64,000 nt of DNA, taken from Bacteroidota bacterium (GTDB taxonomy: Bacteria; Bacteroidota; Bacteroidia; NS11-12g; UBA955). The notes beneath the pieces were generated by a model, which was given only the letters and a program-made list of their open reading frames with translations, was not told the origin of the DNA and made no database searches. Positions 8,437 through 18,012 of the stretch are shown in pieces (position 1 is the stretch's first letter; each line of letters starts with the position of its first letter). A program made the translations under genes and the position numbers. The stretch spans positions 86,532 through 150,531 of the forward strand of contig JAQCBH010000002.1 in assembly GCA_027621365.1 (NCBI GenBank), read 5' to 3'.

Positions 8437-10479
8437 TTAATGGCGAACCATCACTTTGCTGCTGTGAACGCCGTTGGCAGTCGCCATGCGAACCACATAC
8501 ATTCCTTCAGCCAGAGCTTGAGTGGGGATCTGAGCCACACCGTTGCTCATGGAACCCGAATACACCACTTGACCTTGAACATTGGTCAATTCAATGCCCG
8601 CATTCAAGGCATCCTTGCTGCGAACAAAAATTACCTCATTGGCAGGATTGGGGAATACGTGTACACCAGCGGCCACATCTTCAACAGATGTCATGGCCAG
8701 CTCGATGGTCTCTGATTGCAACACCTCTTTGGTGGTCATGTCCTGAACGAAGATGACAACCTTCAAATCGTCCCAAGTCTCCACACTGTTTTCTGAGGCG
8801 TGTTTGATGTGCTGGGCCGAAGTTCCATCTGTAGGAAGGCGGTATTCACCTACAAAGGCGTAGCTCAATTGCTTGGTAACGGGAGTACCCTTAGCCAGAC
8901 CGCCGGTCAACAACATGCCGTTGGCATCGGGCATCATCTTTTTCATGACATCCTCAAATTCAGTCTCACCGTTTGACTTTACGTTCCAATAAGTCATTCC
9001 TTCTACAATGGCTCCGAACAAGCGAATGTTGCTACCCGTGAAATCCACCAAAGGATTCAACGTGATATCTGCGGTGATTTGGTTTTTCCAGGTCAAAGAA
9101 GCCGTAGCTGAAATTTCTACAAAAGCGGGCTTAGCGCTGAAATCATCGTACAAGGCCGTAGTGAAGGAGCTGGCATTTTGGTCCCAGCCACCGTCTACTT
9201 CCATGCGGGGCACAGAGTTGATGCCATAATAGGATGTACGAGTGCGAATTTCATCCGTGCAGTAAGGGTCACCCGTTCCAGGCCACCAAACTTGATACTT
9301 GATGGTAGAGTGGTCGGTGCGGCCGTCTATTACGGTCAAATAATTAGCGTTACCGGCTTTGCAGGGACCGCAAGTAGAAGAGGTGAACACCTCGTTCAAA
9401 ATCTTGCGCTTGACAAATTGATCGACAACTTGAACGGTCTTGGTCAAAATAGGCGCAGTCACATCCTTACCGTTGACTTTGGTCAAACGAACACTAAGGG
9501 TGTAGGTTCCAACTGCAGCAGGAGTCCATTTGCTGGGGTGACTGATGGTGGAAGTGGCACAAGTGGCCACCGACAATCCGCTTGCGGTTCCAGCGACCCA
9601 GTTGGTACCGTCGGTGCTGTATTCAAAATCTACACTGCTCAAAGAGGCTGAACCTTGGTTCACCAGATCTACTTTAACCGTGAAGGGAGCTTCCGACAAC
9701 TTTAAATAGGGGGCCAAACTGACTCCAGTTGCAGCGGCCGCATCAACGGGTTGAGTGCCAGGCATGAAGGCAAAATAGCGGTTATCAGCAGCAGTAGGAT
9801 CGTTGTTGTTGGAACAAGCAAAGGCAGGTGAAGATGCATGACTAATCGCGGTGCTGCCATCGATTTGCATACCCACGGTCAATTTGGTTTTGTCAGAACA
9901 AACTGCTCCATTTTTCACACACTGCACACGCTGGTCAACGACGTAAATGTTGTTGCTGCTCTCTTCCAAGACAATGCTCATGTAAGACCAACCGGTACCG
10001 ATATTGGCTTCGGTAGCCGAGGCATACATCACCCACAACTGGCGGTTGGGGGCTGTACCAAAGGTTTTGGAAACAATGTAGTCGCCACTTGCATTCAATG
10101 TCAAGCCCCAAACACACACCGATTGATCAGGAATGTTGGCAGAAGGCAAAGCTGCATTCGTAGCAGCAGGGGCAGCAACAGAAGAATTGATATCAAAAGT
10201 CAACACTCCGGTTGAGGAAACTTTGAAAGAGCTCACATCCGATCCATTGAATTGAAAACCAAAGGGAATGGCTTGAGCAGCCGACCACTCAGGCGAGGTT
10301 TTGGCACCTGACATGACGGTCGACCAGGTAGCGGGCAATCCGCCGCCAACAGGATACTCAGGATCAGCGTTCAAGTTGCCAGGGTTTCCAGTACCGGCAC
10401 AGGGAGACAAATAATACCCTGTCTGAGCGCTCAAAACAGCAGTAGAAAGCGCAAAAATGGAAAGGAGAATTCTCTTCAT
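8437..10479 (-). CDS. T9SS-secreted Omp28-related protein with thioredoxin-like domain
   Basis: A 680-residue secreted protein. Residues 1-18 form a signal peptide ending LSAQ. The N-terminal part (20-250) is a beta-rich domain. The segment about 260-350 is Ig-like (DFEYSTDGTNWV). The Omp28-like domain starts near 360 and carries a thioredoxin-like CGPC at 370-373 (TSSTCGPCKAGN). The last 80 residues are a type A T9SS sorting domain (HVFPNPANEVIFV ... GMYVVRMATANG). It is therefore exported by Sec and T9SS to the cell surface or medium. The role of the CGPC motif in an exported protein is not known; redox activity or structural disulfide formation are both possible. It is transcribed alone from a TACATTTG box. 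Confidence 0.85.
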   Translation of the reverse strand: MKRILLSIFALSTAVLSAQTGYYLSPCAGTGNPGNLNADPEYPVGGGLPATWSTVMSGAKTSPEWSAAQAIPFGFQFNGSDVSSFKVSSTGVLTFDINSSVAAPAATNAALPSANIPDQSVCVWGLTLNASGDYIVSKTFGTAPNRQLWVMYASATEANIGTGWSYMSIVLEESSNNIYVVDQRVQCVKNGAVCSDKTKLTVGMQIDGSTAISHASSPAFACSNNNDPTAADNRYFAFMPGTQPVDAAAATGVSLAPYLKLSEAPFTVKVDLVNQGSASLSSVDFEYSTDGTNWVAGTASGLSVATCATSTISHPSKWTPAAVGTYTLSVRLTKVNGKDVTAPILTKTVQVVDQFVKRKILNEVFTSSTCGPCKAGNANYLTVIDGRTDHSTIKYQVWWPGTGDPYCTDEIRTRTSYYGINSVPRMEVDGGWDQNASSFTTALYDDFSAKPAFVEISATASLTWKNQITADITLNPLVDFTGSNIRLFGAIVEGMTYWNVKSNGETEFEDVMKKMMPDANGMLLTGGLAKGTPVTKQLSYAFVGEYRLPTDGTSAQHIKHASENSVETWDDLKVVIFVQDMTTKEVLQSETIELAMTSVEDVAAGVHVFPNPANEVIFVRSKDALNAGIELTNVQGQVVYSGSMSNGVAQIPTQALAEGMYVVRMATANGVHSSKVMVRH

Positions 10480-10496
10480 ATTTTTTCGAATTGCAA

Positions 10497-10504
10497 CAAA
10501 TGTA
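10497..10504 (-). promoter_or_regulatory. -7 box (TACATTTG) for the Omp28-like gene
   Basis: TACATTTG on the minus strand, 17 bases before the ATG, with a TTTG 16 bases further upstream (shorter than the usual 19-21). Confidence 0.6.
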
Positions 10505-10539
10505 AGGATTGAAAAAAAAGCAAAAGTGTCAGCCAGACA

Positions 10540-11538
10540 CTAAGGCGCTTGCAGGGTCATAGCCCCATAGAACTCTTCCACTTCACGAAGAGTCTGCTCC
10601 ACTTCCGTCAAATCCATCGATTGAACCAATCGGCTGCGGTATTCCTTGAAATCGGGCAGACCTTTGAAATAATTCGAATAGTGACGGCGCATCTCAATTA
10701 AGCCCAAGTTATGGCCCTTCCATTGAATGCTTTTCTCCAAGTGAACTCGGCAGGCTTCCAGTCTCTCTTGAAAGGTGGGACCCGCCATCAATTCACCCGT
10801 TTTCAGGTAATGTTTGATTTCGCGAAACACCCAAGGGTAGCCGATGCTCGCTCTTCCGATCATCAGGCCATCTACACCGTAGCGGTCTTTGTACTCCTTG
10901 GCTTTTTCTGGCCCGTCAATGTCCCCGTTGCCAAAGATGGGAATCTGCATGCGGGGATTGTTTTTCACCTCGCCAATCAAGGTCCAATCTGCCTCTCCTT
11001 TGTACAACTGTACCCGAGTTCGACCGTGTATTGACAGGGCTTTGATGCCCACATCTTGTAAGCGTTCGGCGACATTAACGATGTTTTTGGTTTTATCATC
11101 CCAGCCTAGGCGGGTCTTAACGGTCACCGGCAAGTGAGTGGCCTCGACAATGGCCTTGGTCATGGCCACCATTTTTTCCGGATTCGTCAAAATTCCGGCT
11201 CCTGCTCCTTTGCAAGCCACCTTCTTCACTGGGCAACCGTAATTGATGTCAATAAGATCAGGGCGAGCCAAGGTGGCGATTTTGGTCGCCTCGACCATGC
11301 TATCAATTTCGCTGCCAAAAATTTGAATGCCGATGGGCCTTTCGTATTCGAAAATGTCCAGCTTTTGAACGCTTTTCGCAGCGTCGCGAATCAAACCCTC
11401 TGAGCTGATGAACTCCGTATACATCATGTCGACACCGTGCTGTTTGCACAAGTATCGAAACGGCGGATCACTAACATCCTCCATAGGAGCCAACAGCAGG
11501 GGGAACTCACCCAAGGCTATGTCCGCGATTTTCACCAA
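10540..11538 (-). CDS. dusB: tRNA-dihydrouridine synthase B
   Basis: FMN-dependent reduction of uridine to dihydrouridine in the tRNA D-loop. A TIM barrel with PLLLAPMEDVSDPPFR at the start, the DINYGCPVKKVACKGAGAG motif (with the catalytic Cys) near residue 95, KTRLGWDD, the SIHGRTR motif near 165 and GNGDIDGPEKAKE. The frame extends to a GTG at 11568, but a TACCTTTG promoter box lies at 11546-11553. Homologues start MVKI-, which points to TTG 11538 (or GTG 11535). Either start would leave almost no leader. The product would be 332 residues, typical for DusB. Confidence 0.92.
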   Translation of the reverse strand: MVKIADIALGEFPLLLAPMEDVSDPPFRYLCKQHGVDMMYTEFISSEGLIRDAAKSVQKLDIFEYERPIGIQIFGSEIDSMVEATKIATLARPDLIDINYGCPVKKVACKGAGAGILTNPEKMVAMTKAIVEATHLPVTVKTRLGWDDKTKNIVNVAERLQDVGIKALSIHGRTRVQLYKGEADWTLIGEVKNNPRMQIPIFGNGDIDGPEKAKEYKDRYGVDGLMIGRASIGYPWVFREIKHYLKTGELMAGPTFQERLEACRVHLEKSIQWKGHNLGLIEMRRHYSNYFKGLPDFKEYRSRLVQSMDLTEVEQTLREVEEFYGAMTLQAP

Positions 11539-11545
11539 CTTTGTG

Positions 11546-11553
11546 CAAAGGTA
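11546..11553 (-). promoter_or_regulatory. -7 box (TACCTTTG) for dusB
   Basis: TACCTTTG on the minus strand ends 7 bases before TTG 11538. If it is used, transcription starts at or within a few bases of the start codon. Confidence 0.6.
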
Positions 11554-11570
11554 CAATCCCACCTTCACCC

Positions 11571-12401
11571 ATGCACAGCAACCCGCTTTATCGACCGTTT
11601 CGGTTCACCACCATGGCCCTTCTCTTTTTGTTCATGGCGGTGTTTTTGTACGCGTCAGCCTTGTTGGGCTTGTTTGGAGATAAACAAGGATGGGACCCTC
11701 GCCTGATTAGCTGGCTTCAGTTTACCATCTACATGGGACTGCCCTGCGCTATTGTATTGATCATCTTTGGGCAATCTCCTGAGCATGTTGGACAGTACCG
11801 AACCAAACAGCCCTACACTCATTATGTATGGACAATTGTTCTGGCCTTGTCTTCCCTTTCGATAGTGGCCTTTCTCACGCATGCGGTTGAATCGTTTTCG
11901 AGTGGATCCACCTATGGACTTTGGGCCGACGAATTGAACCAAGCCCGCATGGACACCTTGGACAAGTTGCTCGACTTTCACGGCACAAAAGCCATGATTA
12001 TAGCCTTATTGACCATGGCCCTTACCCCTGCCTTATTGGAAGAATTTGTGTTTCGTGGCATCATTCTTCAATCCCTGAAAAACACAGGTCTCTCCATGGG
12101 GCTGAGTATTTTTATTCAGGCTCTGCTCTTTGCCGTTATACACCTCAGCCCATATGAACTGCCAAGTATTTTCTTGTCAGGCATCGTCATGGGCTACTTG
12201 GCTTTGGAAACCGGTTCCTTGCTATTGCCTACTCTGTACCATTTCCTGTTCAACGGCATCACACTTTGGGCCCAATTCGAACTGAGCCATCCCGAAGGCC
12301 TGGAACAAGAATTAGCCCGTCCGCTTATCGCATTGATCGCCAGTCTGGCTCTAACTTTTGCCTTGTACAAACTCACCCGCTTTTCCACCAGCCATGAATA
12401 A
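11571..12401 (+). CDS. CPBP family intramembrane glutamic endopeptidase
   Basis: A 276-residue multi-pass membrane protein. The CPBP (Abi) motifs are complete: EEFVFRG (glutamate pair plus Arg) near residue 160, FAVIH near 195, and a late His in LYHFLFNG near 230. These residues form the proteolytic site in type II CAAX prenyl protease-like enzymes such as Rce1. In bacteria the substrates are mostly unknown (bacteriocin immunity, membrane protein turnover). I chose ATG 11571; an upstream ATG at 11541 is in the divergent dusB promoter area. It overlaps cdsA by 8 bases and is likely co-expressed with it. Confidence 0.88.
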   Translation: MHSNPLYRPFRFTTMALLFLFMAVFLYASALLGLFGDKQGWDPRLISWLQFTIYMGLPCAIVLIIFGQSPEHVGQYRTKQPYTHYVWTIVLALSSLSIVAFLTHAVESFSSGSTYGLWADELNQARMDTLDKLLDFHGTKAMIIALLTMALTPALLEEFVFRGIILQSLKNTGLSMGLSIFIQALLFAVIHLSPYELPSIFLSGIVMGYLALETGSLLLPTLYHFLFNGITLWAQFELSHPEGLEQELARPLIALIASLALTFALYKLTRFSTSHE

Positions 12402-13215
12402 TTTCACACAGCGAGTCATCACGGGCTCCCTTTTCGTTTTGCTCATTATTTTCATTCTGCAATTGGAAAACAAATGGGCTCATCATATCCTGTTAGCGGT
12501 CATCACCTTAGGATGTATGCACGAATACAACCGATTGACCAAACTGGAAAGTCGGTGGTTGAAAATGGCCAGTCTCTTGGGTGTTTTGTTTTATGTCTTT
12601 GCTGATTTTTCTCCACGTGATCAATATTCATTGACCGGATCAATGGGTTTGATGCTATTGTTGGTTTTGAGTCTGTTCCTTGTTCGAATAGAGGAATCCA
12701 AAGAAAAATTAGGATTAATATTCTTAGGTGTGGCCTACATCGGCTTTCCCATGCACGCCGTGCACAACCTGCTCTATGTACCCAATCTCCTGTTGGGAAC
12801 CTTCTTTTTGGTCTGGACCTCTGATACAGGAGCCTATGTTTCGGGAAAAATGCTGGGCAAACGAAAGCTCATGCCCCTAGTCAGTCCGGGCAAAACCTGG
12901 GAAGGGCTGCTGGGTGGAATGATTCTGACCGCGGCGGTTGCCTATGTGCTGAGCATTTGGACCAAAGACAACAATGGCAACGTGGTCCATTTCTTGAACA
13001 TGAGCCCTACAAAAGCCATTCTTTGGGGTCTGGGAGTCGCCTTCTTTGGAACCATAGGGGACCTATTTGAAAGCCGCTTAAAAAGAGAGGCTGGAGTCAA
13101 AGATTCCGGCCAATTGCTTCCTGGTCATGGCGGCATTTTGGACCGCTTTGATGCCTTCTTATTCGCCGGCCTCTATACTCAGATAATCTTCCAAGGTCCC
13201 TTGGCCTTTTTTTAG
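12394..13215 (+). CDS. cdsA: Phosphatidate cytidylyltransferase
   Basis: Makes CDP-diacylglycerol from phosphatidate and CTP, the branch point of phospholipid synthesis, in the inner membrane. The 273-residue protein has about eight membrane segments and the CdsA signature near the C-terminus (ESRLKREAGVKDSG, then PGHGGILDRFD). It begins inside the 3' end of the CPBP protease gene, so translation is probably coupled. Confidence 0.95.
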   Translation: MNNFTQRVITGSLFVLLIIFILQLENKWAHHILLAVITLGCMHEYNRLTKLESRWLKMASLLGVLFYVFADFSPRDQYSLTGSMGLMLLLVLSLFLVRIEESKEKLGLIFLGVAYIGFPMHAVHNLLYVPNLLLGTFFLVWTSDTGAYVSGKMLGKRKLMPLVSPGKTWEGLLGGMILTAAVAYVLSIWTKDNNGNVVHFLNMSPTKAILWGLGVAFFGTIGDLFESRLKREAGVKDSGQLLPGHGGILDRFDAFLFAGLYTQIIFQGPLAFF

Positions 13216-13216
13216 G

Positions 13217-13224
13217 TAATTTTG
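13217..13224 (+). promoter_or_regulatory. -7 box (TAATTTTG) for sucA
   Basis: TAATTTTG begins one base after the cdsA stop and ends 17 bases before the sucA ATG. No clear -33 TTTG at the usual distance. Confidence 0.5.
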
Positions 13225-13241
13225 CGCAGCCTAAACCCACT

Positions 13242-15956
13242 ATGAAAAGCGATACCTCTTATTTGCTCAACGCTGATCCAGCAGCCATTGACCAACTGTA
13301 TTCTCAGTACCAATCTGATAAGGAATCGGTTGATTTTGGATGGAGAAAATTCTTCGAAGGATACGAGTTGGGATCTGGCAAGTACGATGCCACTGGTGTC
13401 GTATCGGAAGATGCCTTGAAAGAGATTCACGTCATGAACTTGATTCATGGGTATAGGCAGCGCGGGCATTTGTTTTCCAAAACCAATCCACTGCGCCAAC
13501 GCCGGGCATATTCTCCGACTTTGGACTTGGTCAATTTTGGTTTGAGCGATGCCGACTTGGAAACCACTTTCAATGCAGGCGTGGAGGTAGGATTAGGCCC
13601 TACCAAACTCAAGGACATCGTTTCCTTGCTGCAAACCACCTACTGCGGTTCCATTGGTTGCGAATTCTCCTACATACGCGACCCCAAGCGCAGAGAATGG
13701 TTGCAAAGTCGCTTTGAAAAAACCCGCAACATCCCTGAACTAACGGCCGATGAGAAGCGCCACTTTTTGAAGAAGATCAACCAAGCCACTGTATTTGAAA
13801 ACTTCCTTCACAAAAAATACATTGGCCAAAAACGCTTCAGCCTAGAGGGACTTGAAGTATTGATTCCTGCGCTCGATGCGGTTATTCAATACGGAGCGGG
13901 ACTCGGTGTGGAAGAATTTGTCATGGGCATGGCTCACCGAGGCCGCTTGAACGTGCTGGCGAACATCTTCAACAAGACCTATTCGCAGATTTTCTCCGAG
14001 TTCGAGGGTAAAGTTTTCCAAGGCGGAGACTTCGATGACTTCGAAGGAGACGTCAAATACCACTTGGGCTACAGTGTCAATGTAGACACCGCAAGCGGAA
14101 AAAAAGTTCACTTGCGTTTGGCTGACAACCCCAGCCACCTTGAAGCCGTCAACCCTGTTGTAAAAGGATTGGTTCGCGCCAAATTGGATCACAAATACCA
14201 AGGAGAGGTAGACAAAGTTTGCCCCATTTTGATACACGGAGACTCGGCTGTTGCTGGACAAGGCATCGTCTACGAAGTGGTGCAAATGAGCGGTTTGGAT
14301 AGCTATTACGTGGGTGGAACCATCCACATGGTCACCAACAACCAAATTGGTTTTACCACCTCTTACCTAGAAGCCCGTACCAGTACCTACTGCACCGATG
14401 TAGCCAAGGTTACATTGTGCCCTGTTTTGCACGTCAACGCCGACGATGTCGAAGCTGTGGTGCACGCCGTAAAATTGGCCATGGCCTACCGATTGGAGTT
14501 CAACTCTGACATTTTCATCGACTTGTTGGGTTACCGCAAGTACGGCCACAATGAAGGCGATGAACCCCGCTTCACTCAGCCTGAGATGTACAAGCTGATT
14601 GACAAGCACCCCAATCCTCGGGAGATATACAAAGCCCAACTTTTGCAACGAGGCGACATCGATGCTGCCTTGGCTAAAGAGATGGAAGCTGAGTTCCAGA
14701 GCATGCTCCAAGAGAAGTTTGAAGAAGCCAAAGGAGAATTCAAACCGGCCCCTACCGACATTCCAAATACTTGGGAAGGGTATCGCCATGCCGGTGCCAA
14801 AGACATACAAAGTCCCACTCCAGATACACAAGTATCCAAGGAGCGATTGGAAAATTTGGTTCAAAAAATCACCCACCTTCCCTCAGATAAATTGCCCATC
14901 AAAAAGGTCCAAAAGTTGTTTGAAGACCGGGCAGCTCAGTGGGACCGCAATCAATTGGATTGGGCCATGGGCGAATTGTTGGCCTATGCTTCCTTGCTAG
15001 AAGAAAAACACCCTGTTCGCATGACCGGACAAGATGTAGAAAGAGGCACATTCTCTCACCGCCATGCCGTGGTGAAAAGCGAGGACGGGCAACACAATCA
15101 CTGCAGCTTGAATCACATCAGCGAGGATCAAGCGCATATGTCGATTTACAACTCACTCCTGAGCGAATACGCGGTATTGGGTTATGAATACGGATACTCA
15201 ACAGCCACCCCTCAAGGTTTGACCATTTGGGAAGCTCAGTTTGGAGATTTCTCCAATGGAGCCCAAATCATCATCGATCAATTCATTGCATCGGCTGAAG
15301 CCAAATGGAGCAAGTTCAGTGGCTTGGTGATGCTCCTACCCCACGGCTATGAAGGCCAAGGTCCTGAGCACTCAAGCGCTCGCTTGGAGCGTTATCTGCA
15401 ATTGTGCGCAGGCTCCAACATGCAGGTCATGAACTGCACCACACCGGCCAACCTATTCCACGCCTTGCGCCGACAACTCAAGCGCGATTTCACCATGCCG
15501 TTAGTGATCATGAGCCCAAAGAGTTTGCTGCGTCATCCTCGTTGCGTCAGCAGCATTGAGGATTTCAGCGAGGGCGGTTTCCAAGAAATCATCACCGATT
15601 CGGCGGTGAGCCAAAACGTGCGAAAGGTTCTCTTCTGCAGCGGTAAGATTTATTATGAACTGCTCGCTTACAAGGAAGAACAACAACACAGCGATGTCGC
15701 CATCGTGCGCATCGAACAGTTGTACCCCTTGCCTGAATGGAAACTCAAGGAAGTATTTGAGCAATACCCCAATGCCGAATATGCCTGGGTACAAGAAGAG
15801 TCCATGAACCAGGGTGCATGGCTGCATTTGCATCGCTATGATTTCCCAGTAAAATTGAACTACGTCGGTCGCCGTTCCAGTGCTAGCCCTGCCACAGGCT
15901 ACAAAAAAGTGCACGATCGCGAGCAGCAGGAAATCATCGAAAAGGCCTTCGCCTAA
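13242..15956 (+). CDS. sucA: 2-oxoglutarate dehydrogenase E1 component
   Basis: Thiamine-diphosphate-dependent decarboxylation of 2-oxoglutarate in the TCA cycle, as the E1 of the 2-oxoglutarate dehydrogenase complex. The 904-residue protein matches SucA length. Landmarks: the N-terminal segment AAIDQLYSQYQSDKESVDFGWR used for E2 binding, EGLEVLIPALD, MGMAHRGRLNVLANI, GDSAVAGQGIVYEV (ThDP/Mg region), RKYGHNEGDEPRFTQP, and the C-terminal QEESMNQGAW. The E2 gene sucB is not adjacent; the only acyltransferase in the window (31613) looks like a pyruvate dehydrogenase E2. It ends 6 bases from the convergent rlmD stop. Confidence 0.97.
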   Translation: MKSDTSYLLNADPAAIDQLYSQYQSDKESVDFGWRKFFEGYELGSGKYDATGVVSEDALKEIHVMNLIHGYRQRGHLFSKTNPLRQRRAYSPTLDLVNFGLSDADLETTFNAGVEVGLGPTKLKDIVSLLQTTYCGSIGCEFSYIRDPKRREWLQSRFEKTRNIPELTADEKRHFLKKINQATVFENFLHKKYIGQKRFSLEGLEVLIPALDAVIQYGAGLGVEEFVMGMAHRGRLNVLANIFNKTYSQIFSEFEGKVFQGGDFDDFEGDVKYHLGYSVNVDTASGKKVHLRLADNPSHLEAVNPVVKGLVRAKLDHKYQGEVDKVCPILIHGDSAVAGQGIVYEVVQMSGLDSYYVGGTIHMVTNNQIGFTTSYLEARTSTYCTDVAKVTLCPVLHVNADDVEAVVHAVKLAMAYRLEFNSDIFIDLLGYRKYGHNEGDEPRFTQPEMYKLIDKHPNPREIYKAQLLQRGDIDAALAKEMEAEFQSMLQEKFEEAKGEFKPAPTDIPNTWEGYRHAGAKDIQSPTPDTQVSKERLENLVQKITHLPSDKLPIKKVQKLFEDRAAQWDRNQLDWAMGELLAYASLLEEKHPVRMTGQDVERGTFSHRHAVVKSEDGQHNHCSLNHISEDQAHMSIYNSLLSEYAVLGYEYGYSTATPQGLTIWEAQFGDFSNGAQIIIDQFIASAEAKWSKFSGLVMLLPHGYEGQGPEHSSARLERYLQLCAGSNMQVMNCTTPANLFHALRRQLKRDFTMPLVIMSPKSLLRHPRCVSSIEDFSEGGFQEIITDSAVSQNVRKVLFCSGKIYYELLAYKEEQQHSDVAIVRIEQLYPLPEWKLKEVFEQYPNAEYAWVQEESMNQGAWLHLHRYDFPVKLNYVGRRSSASPATGYKKVHDREQQEIIEKAFA

Positions 15957-15962
15957 TCGATT

Positions 15963-17369
15963 CTACTTCCTTTCAAACAAGGCTACGCTCTCCACATGGT
16001 GAGTGTGAGGGAACATGTCTACGGGCTGAACCTTGACCAGTTTGTAGGCTTCTTCCAGCAACTTGGCGTCACGGGCTTGCGTAGCAGGATTGCAGCTCAC
16101 ATACACCAATCGTTTGGCTTTCATTTCCACCAAACGCTGTACCACTGAGGGGTGCATTCCGTCTCTCGGCGGATCGGTAATGACCACATCGGGTTGTCCG
16201 TGCTCAGCGATAAACTCGGCGGTCAACAAATCTTTCATGTCTCCGGCGTAAAACTTCAAATGGTCCATGCCATTGTTGGCCATGTTGATCTTGGCGTCAG
16301 CGATGGCTTCTTCCACGTATTCAATGCCGATGACTTCTTTGGCTTGATCGGCCACATACAAGGCGATGCTGCCTGTTCCCGTATACAAATCATACACTTT
16401 CTCTTCACCCGTCAGCTGGGCAAACGATTTGGTCAAATCGTACAAGCGTTTGGCTTGAGCGGTGTTGGTTTGGAAAAAACTCTGTGCTTGGATCACAAAT
16501 TCGCGATCACCCAAACGTTCGGTTAATACTTTTTCTCCTGAATGCACCTGTACTTCTAGGCCGTGCAGGGTATCATTCTTTTTATCGTTGATCACGTAGA
16601 GCAGCGATTTGATCTCTGCAAACGACGACTGCAAGTAATTCAAAACAGCCTGAACTTCTTCGCTCTCGTAGAAGAAGGACACCAAGACCATCCATTCGCC
16701 TTTGGCATTGCATCGCATGAGCAAATTGCGCATCAAACCTTCCTGCTTGACCAAATTGAAGAAGGAAATATCTTCCTGCTCGCAAAAGGCCTTCAAACCG
16801 CGGTGAATTTGATTGACGTAAGGAGGCATCAAATGGCATTCCTGCACATCCAAAACCTTGTCAAATCGACCCGGTATGTGAAAGCCTAGCCCCTTGGGAC
16901 GAACAGGATTCTCTTTGTCAAAATCCAACACCCAAGCCTGGTCACTGAAGGTCAAATCCAACTTGTTTCGGTATTCATAGGTTTGATCGCCCCCGATGAT
17001 GGGAAGCAATTCAAAATCTCGTTGGCCTCCCAAGCGTTCCAAAGAATCTTGAACCTGTTGGGATTTGGCTTTGAGCTGCTCGGTGTAATCCAAATGCTGC
17101 CATTTGCATCCGCCGCAAACACCAAAGTGCTCGCAACGGGGAGCAACTCGCAAGGGAGAGGGCTCAATCAAGTTGACGATTCGAGCCTCCATGTAATTTT
17201 TCTTGCGCTTTACGACCTGGATATCAGCCAGATCACCCGGTGCGGCAAATTTGACAAAGACCACCTGCTCATCAATACGAGCAATACAATTGCCTTCGGC
17301 GACGGCAGCCCCTATTCGGACACCCTCAAACAGGGCATACTCCCGGCGTTTTTGACGACGTCCTCCCAT
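15963..17369 (-). CDS. rlmD: 23S rRNA (uracil-5-)-methyltransferase, RlmD/RumA family
   Basis: SAM-dependent methylation of a uridine C5 in 23S rRNA (RlmD modifies U1939 in E. coli; in Bacteroidota the paralogues RlmD/RlmCD cannot be told apart by eye). The 468-residue protein has an N-terminal TRAM domain (VRIGAAVAEGNCIARID), an iron-sulfur motif CEHFGVCGGCKWQH near residue 78, the SAM-binding VYDLYTGTGSIAL, the DPPRDGM motif and the catalytic Cys in YVSCNPAT. It begins one base after the stop of the thioredoxin-like lipoprotein gene. Confidence 0.94.
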   Translation of the reverse strand: MGGRRQKRREYALFEGVRIGAAVAEGNCIARIDEQVVFVKFAAPGDLADIQVVKRKKNYMEARIVNLIEPSPLRVAPRCEHFGVCGGCKWQHLDYTEQLKAKSQQVQDSLERLGGQRDFELLPIIGGDQTYEYRNKLDLTFSDQAWVLDFDKENPVRPKGLGFHIPGRFDKVLDVQECHLMPPYVNQIHRGLKAFCEQEDISFFNLVKQEGLMRNLLMRCNAKGEWMVLVSFFYESEEVQAVLNYLQSSFAEIKSLLYVINDKKNDTLHGLEVQVHSGEKVLTERLGDREFVIQAQSFFQTNTAQAKRLYDLTKSFAQLTGEEKVYDLYTGTGSIALYVADQAKEVIGIEYVEEAIADAKINMANNGMDHLKFYAGDMKDLLTAEFIAEHGQPDVVITDPPRDGMHPSVVQRLVEMKAKRLVYVSCNPATQARDAKLLEEAYKLVKVQPVDMFPHTHHVESVALFERK

Positions 17370-17370
17370 C

Positions 17371-17964
17371 TTATTTTGAGTTCAGCGCCAAGGCCAGCAA
17401 CCGCAGAAAATCGTCTACCTCCAAATAACCAGGTTGATTGTACCGTACCTCGTCTTTACCCGGATGCATCCAGAAAAAAGTGGTCGGGTATCCAGTAGAC
17501 TCACCATAGCTCAACCACTGATGAAAGCTGGTTTGATTGAAGGCCTTGCCCCCCAAATTGAAGGATTTAGCGATCTCTGGATTGAATTTTACGCAGACAA
17601 AATCGCGATTCAGCGCTTCAATCACGCGAACGTCGGTATAAGTCTTTTTGTCCATGACCTTGCACCAACCGCACCATTCGGTGTAGGCATCAATCAGTAG
17701 AACTTTTTTTTCGGCCACGGCTTTGGTATAGCCTTCCTCAACTCCATACCAAGTCAAAACGCTTGAAATGGGTTCCTGAACAGGGGCACTTTCCTCCCTC
17801 ACATTGGAATCAGGCATCTGTGCTTGGGGCCTTGAATTCGCTTCGGTTTCAACCACCGAAGCCGTTTCAACTGCAGCCGAGTCGGTCGCAACATTGCCCG
17901 AACCGCAACCAGTAGGGCCGCTTAGCAAACTCAGGCTTGCCAGGGAAAAAAGCAGCATTTTCAT
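17371..17964 (-). CDS. Thioredoxin-like lipoprotein
   Basis: A 197-residue envelope protein with a lipoprotein signal (hydrophobic residues 3-18, lipobox SGPTGC), an unstructured Ser/Ala/Glu-rich linker to about residue 65, and a thioredoxin fold with the redox motif TEWCGWCKVMDKKTY near 92. Proteins of this type act as periplasmic thiol-disulfide reductases. The first ATG is 4 bases after a TACCTTTG box, and a second in-frame ATG follows at 17958; either would give an almost leaderless message. Co-transcription with rlmD is likely (1-base gap). Confidence 0.82.
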   Translation of the reverse strand: MKMLLFSLASLSLLSGPTGCGSGNVATDSAAVETASVVETEANSRPQAQMPDSNVREESAPVQEPISSVLTWYGVEEGYTKAVAEKKVLLIDAYTEWCGWCKVMDKKTYTDVRVIEALNRDFVCVKFNPEIAKSFNLGGKAFNQTSFHQWLSYGESTGYPTTFFWMHPGKDEVRYNQPGYLEVDDFLRLLALALNSK

Positions 17965-17968
17965 GTCA

Positions 17969-17976
17969 CAAAGGTA
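17969..17976 (-). promoter_or_regulatory. -7 box (TACCTTTG) for the thioredoxin-like gene
   Basis: TACCTTTG on the minus strand ends 4 bases before ATG 17964, one of several boxes in this window that nearly touch a start codon. Confidence 0.6.
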
Positions 17977-18012
17977 GGCATAAGCTCGCCTTCCATCAGT
18001 GACCCAGGTCGC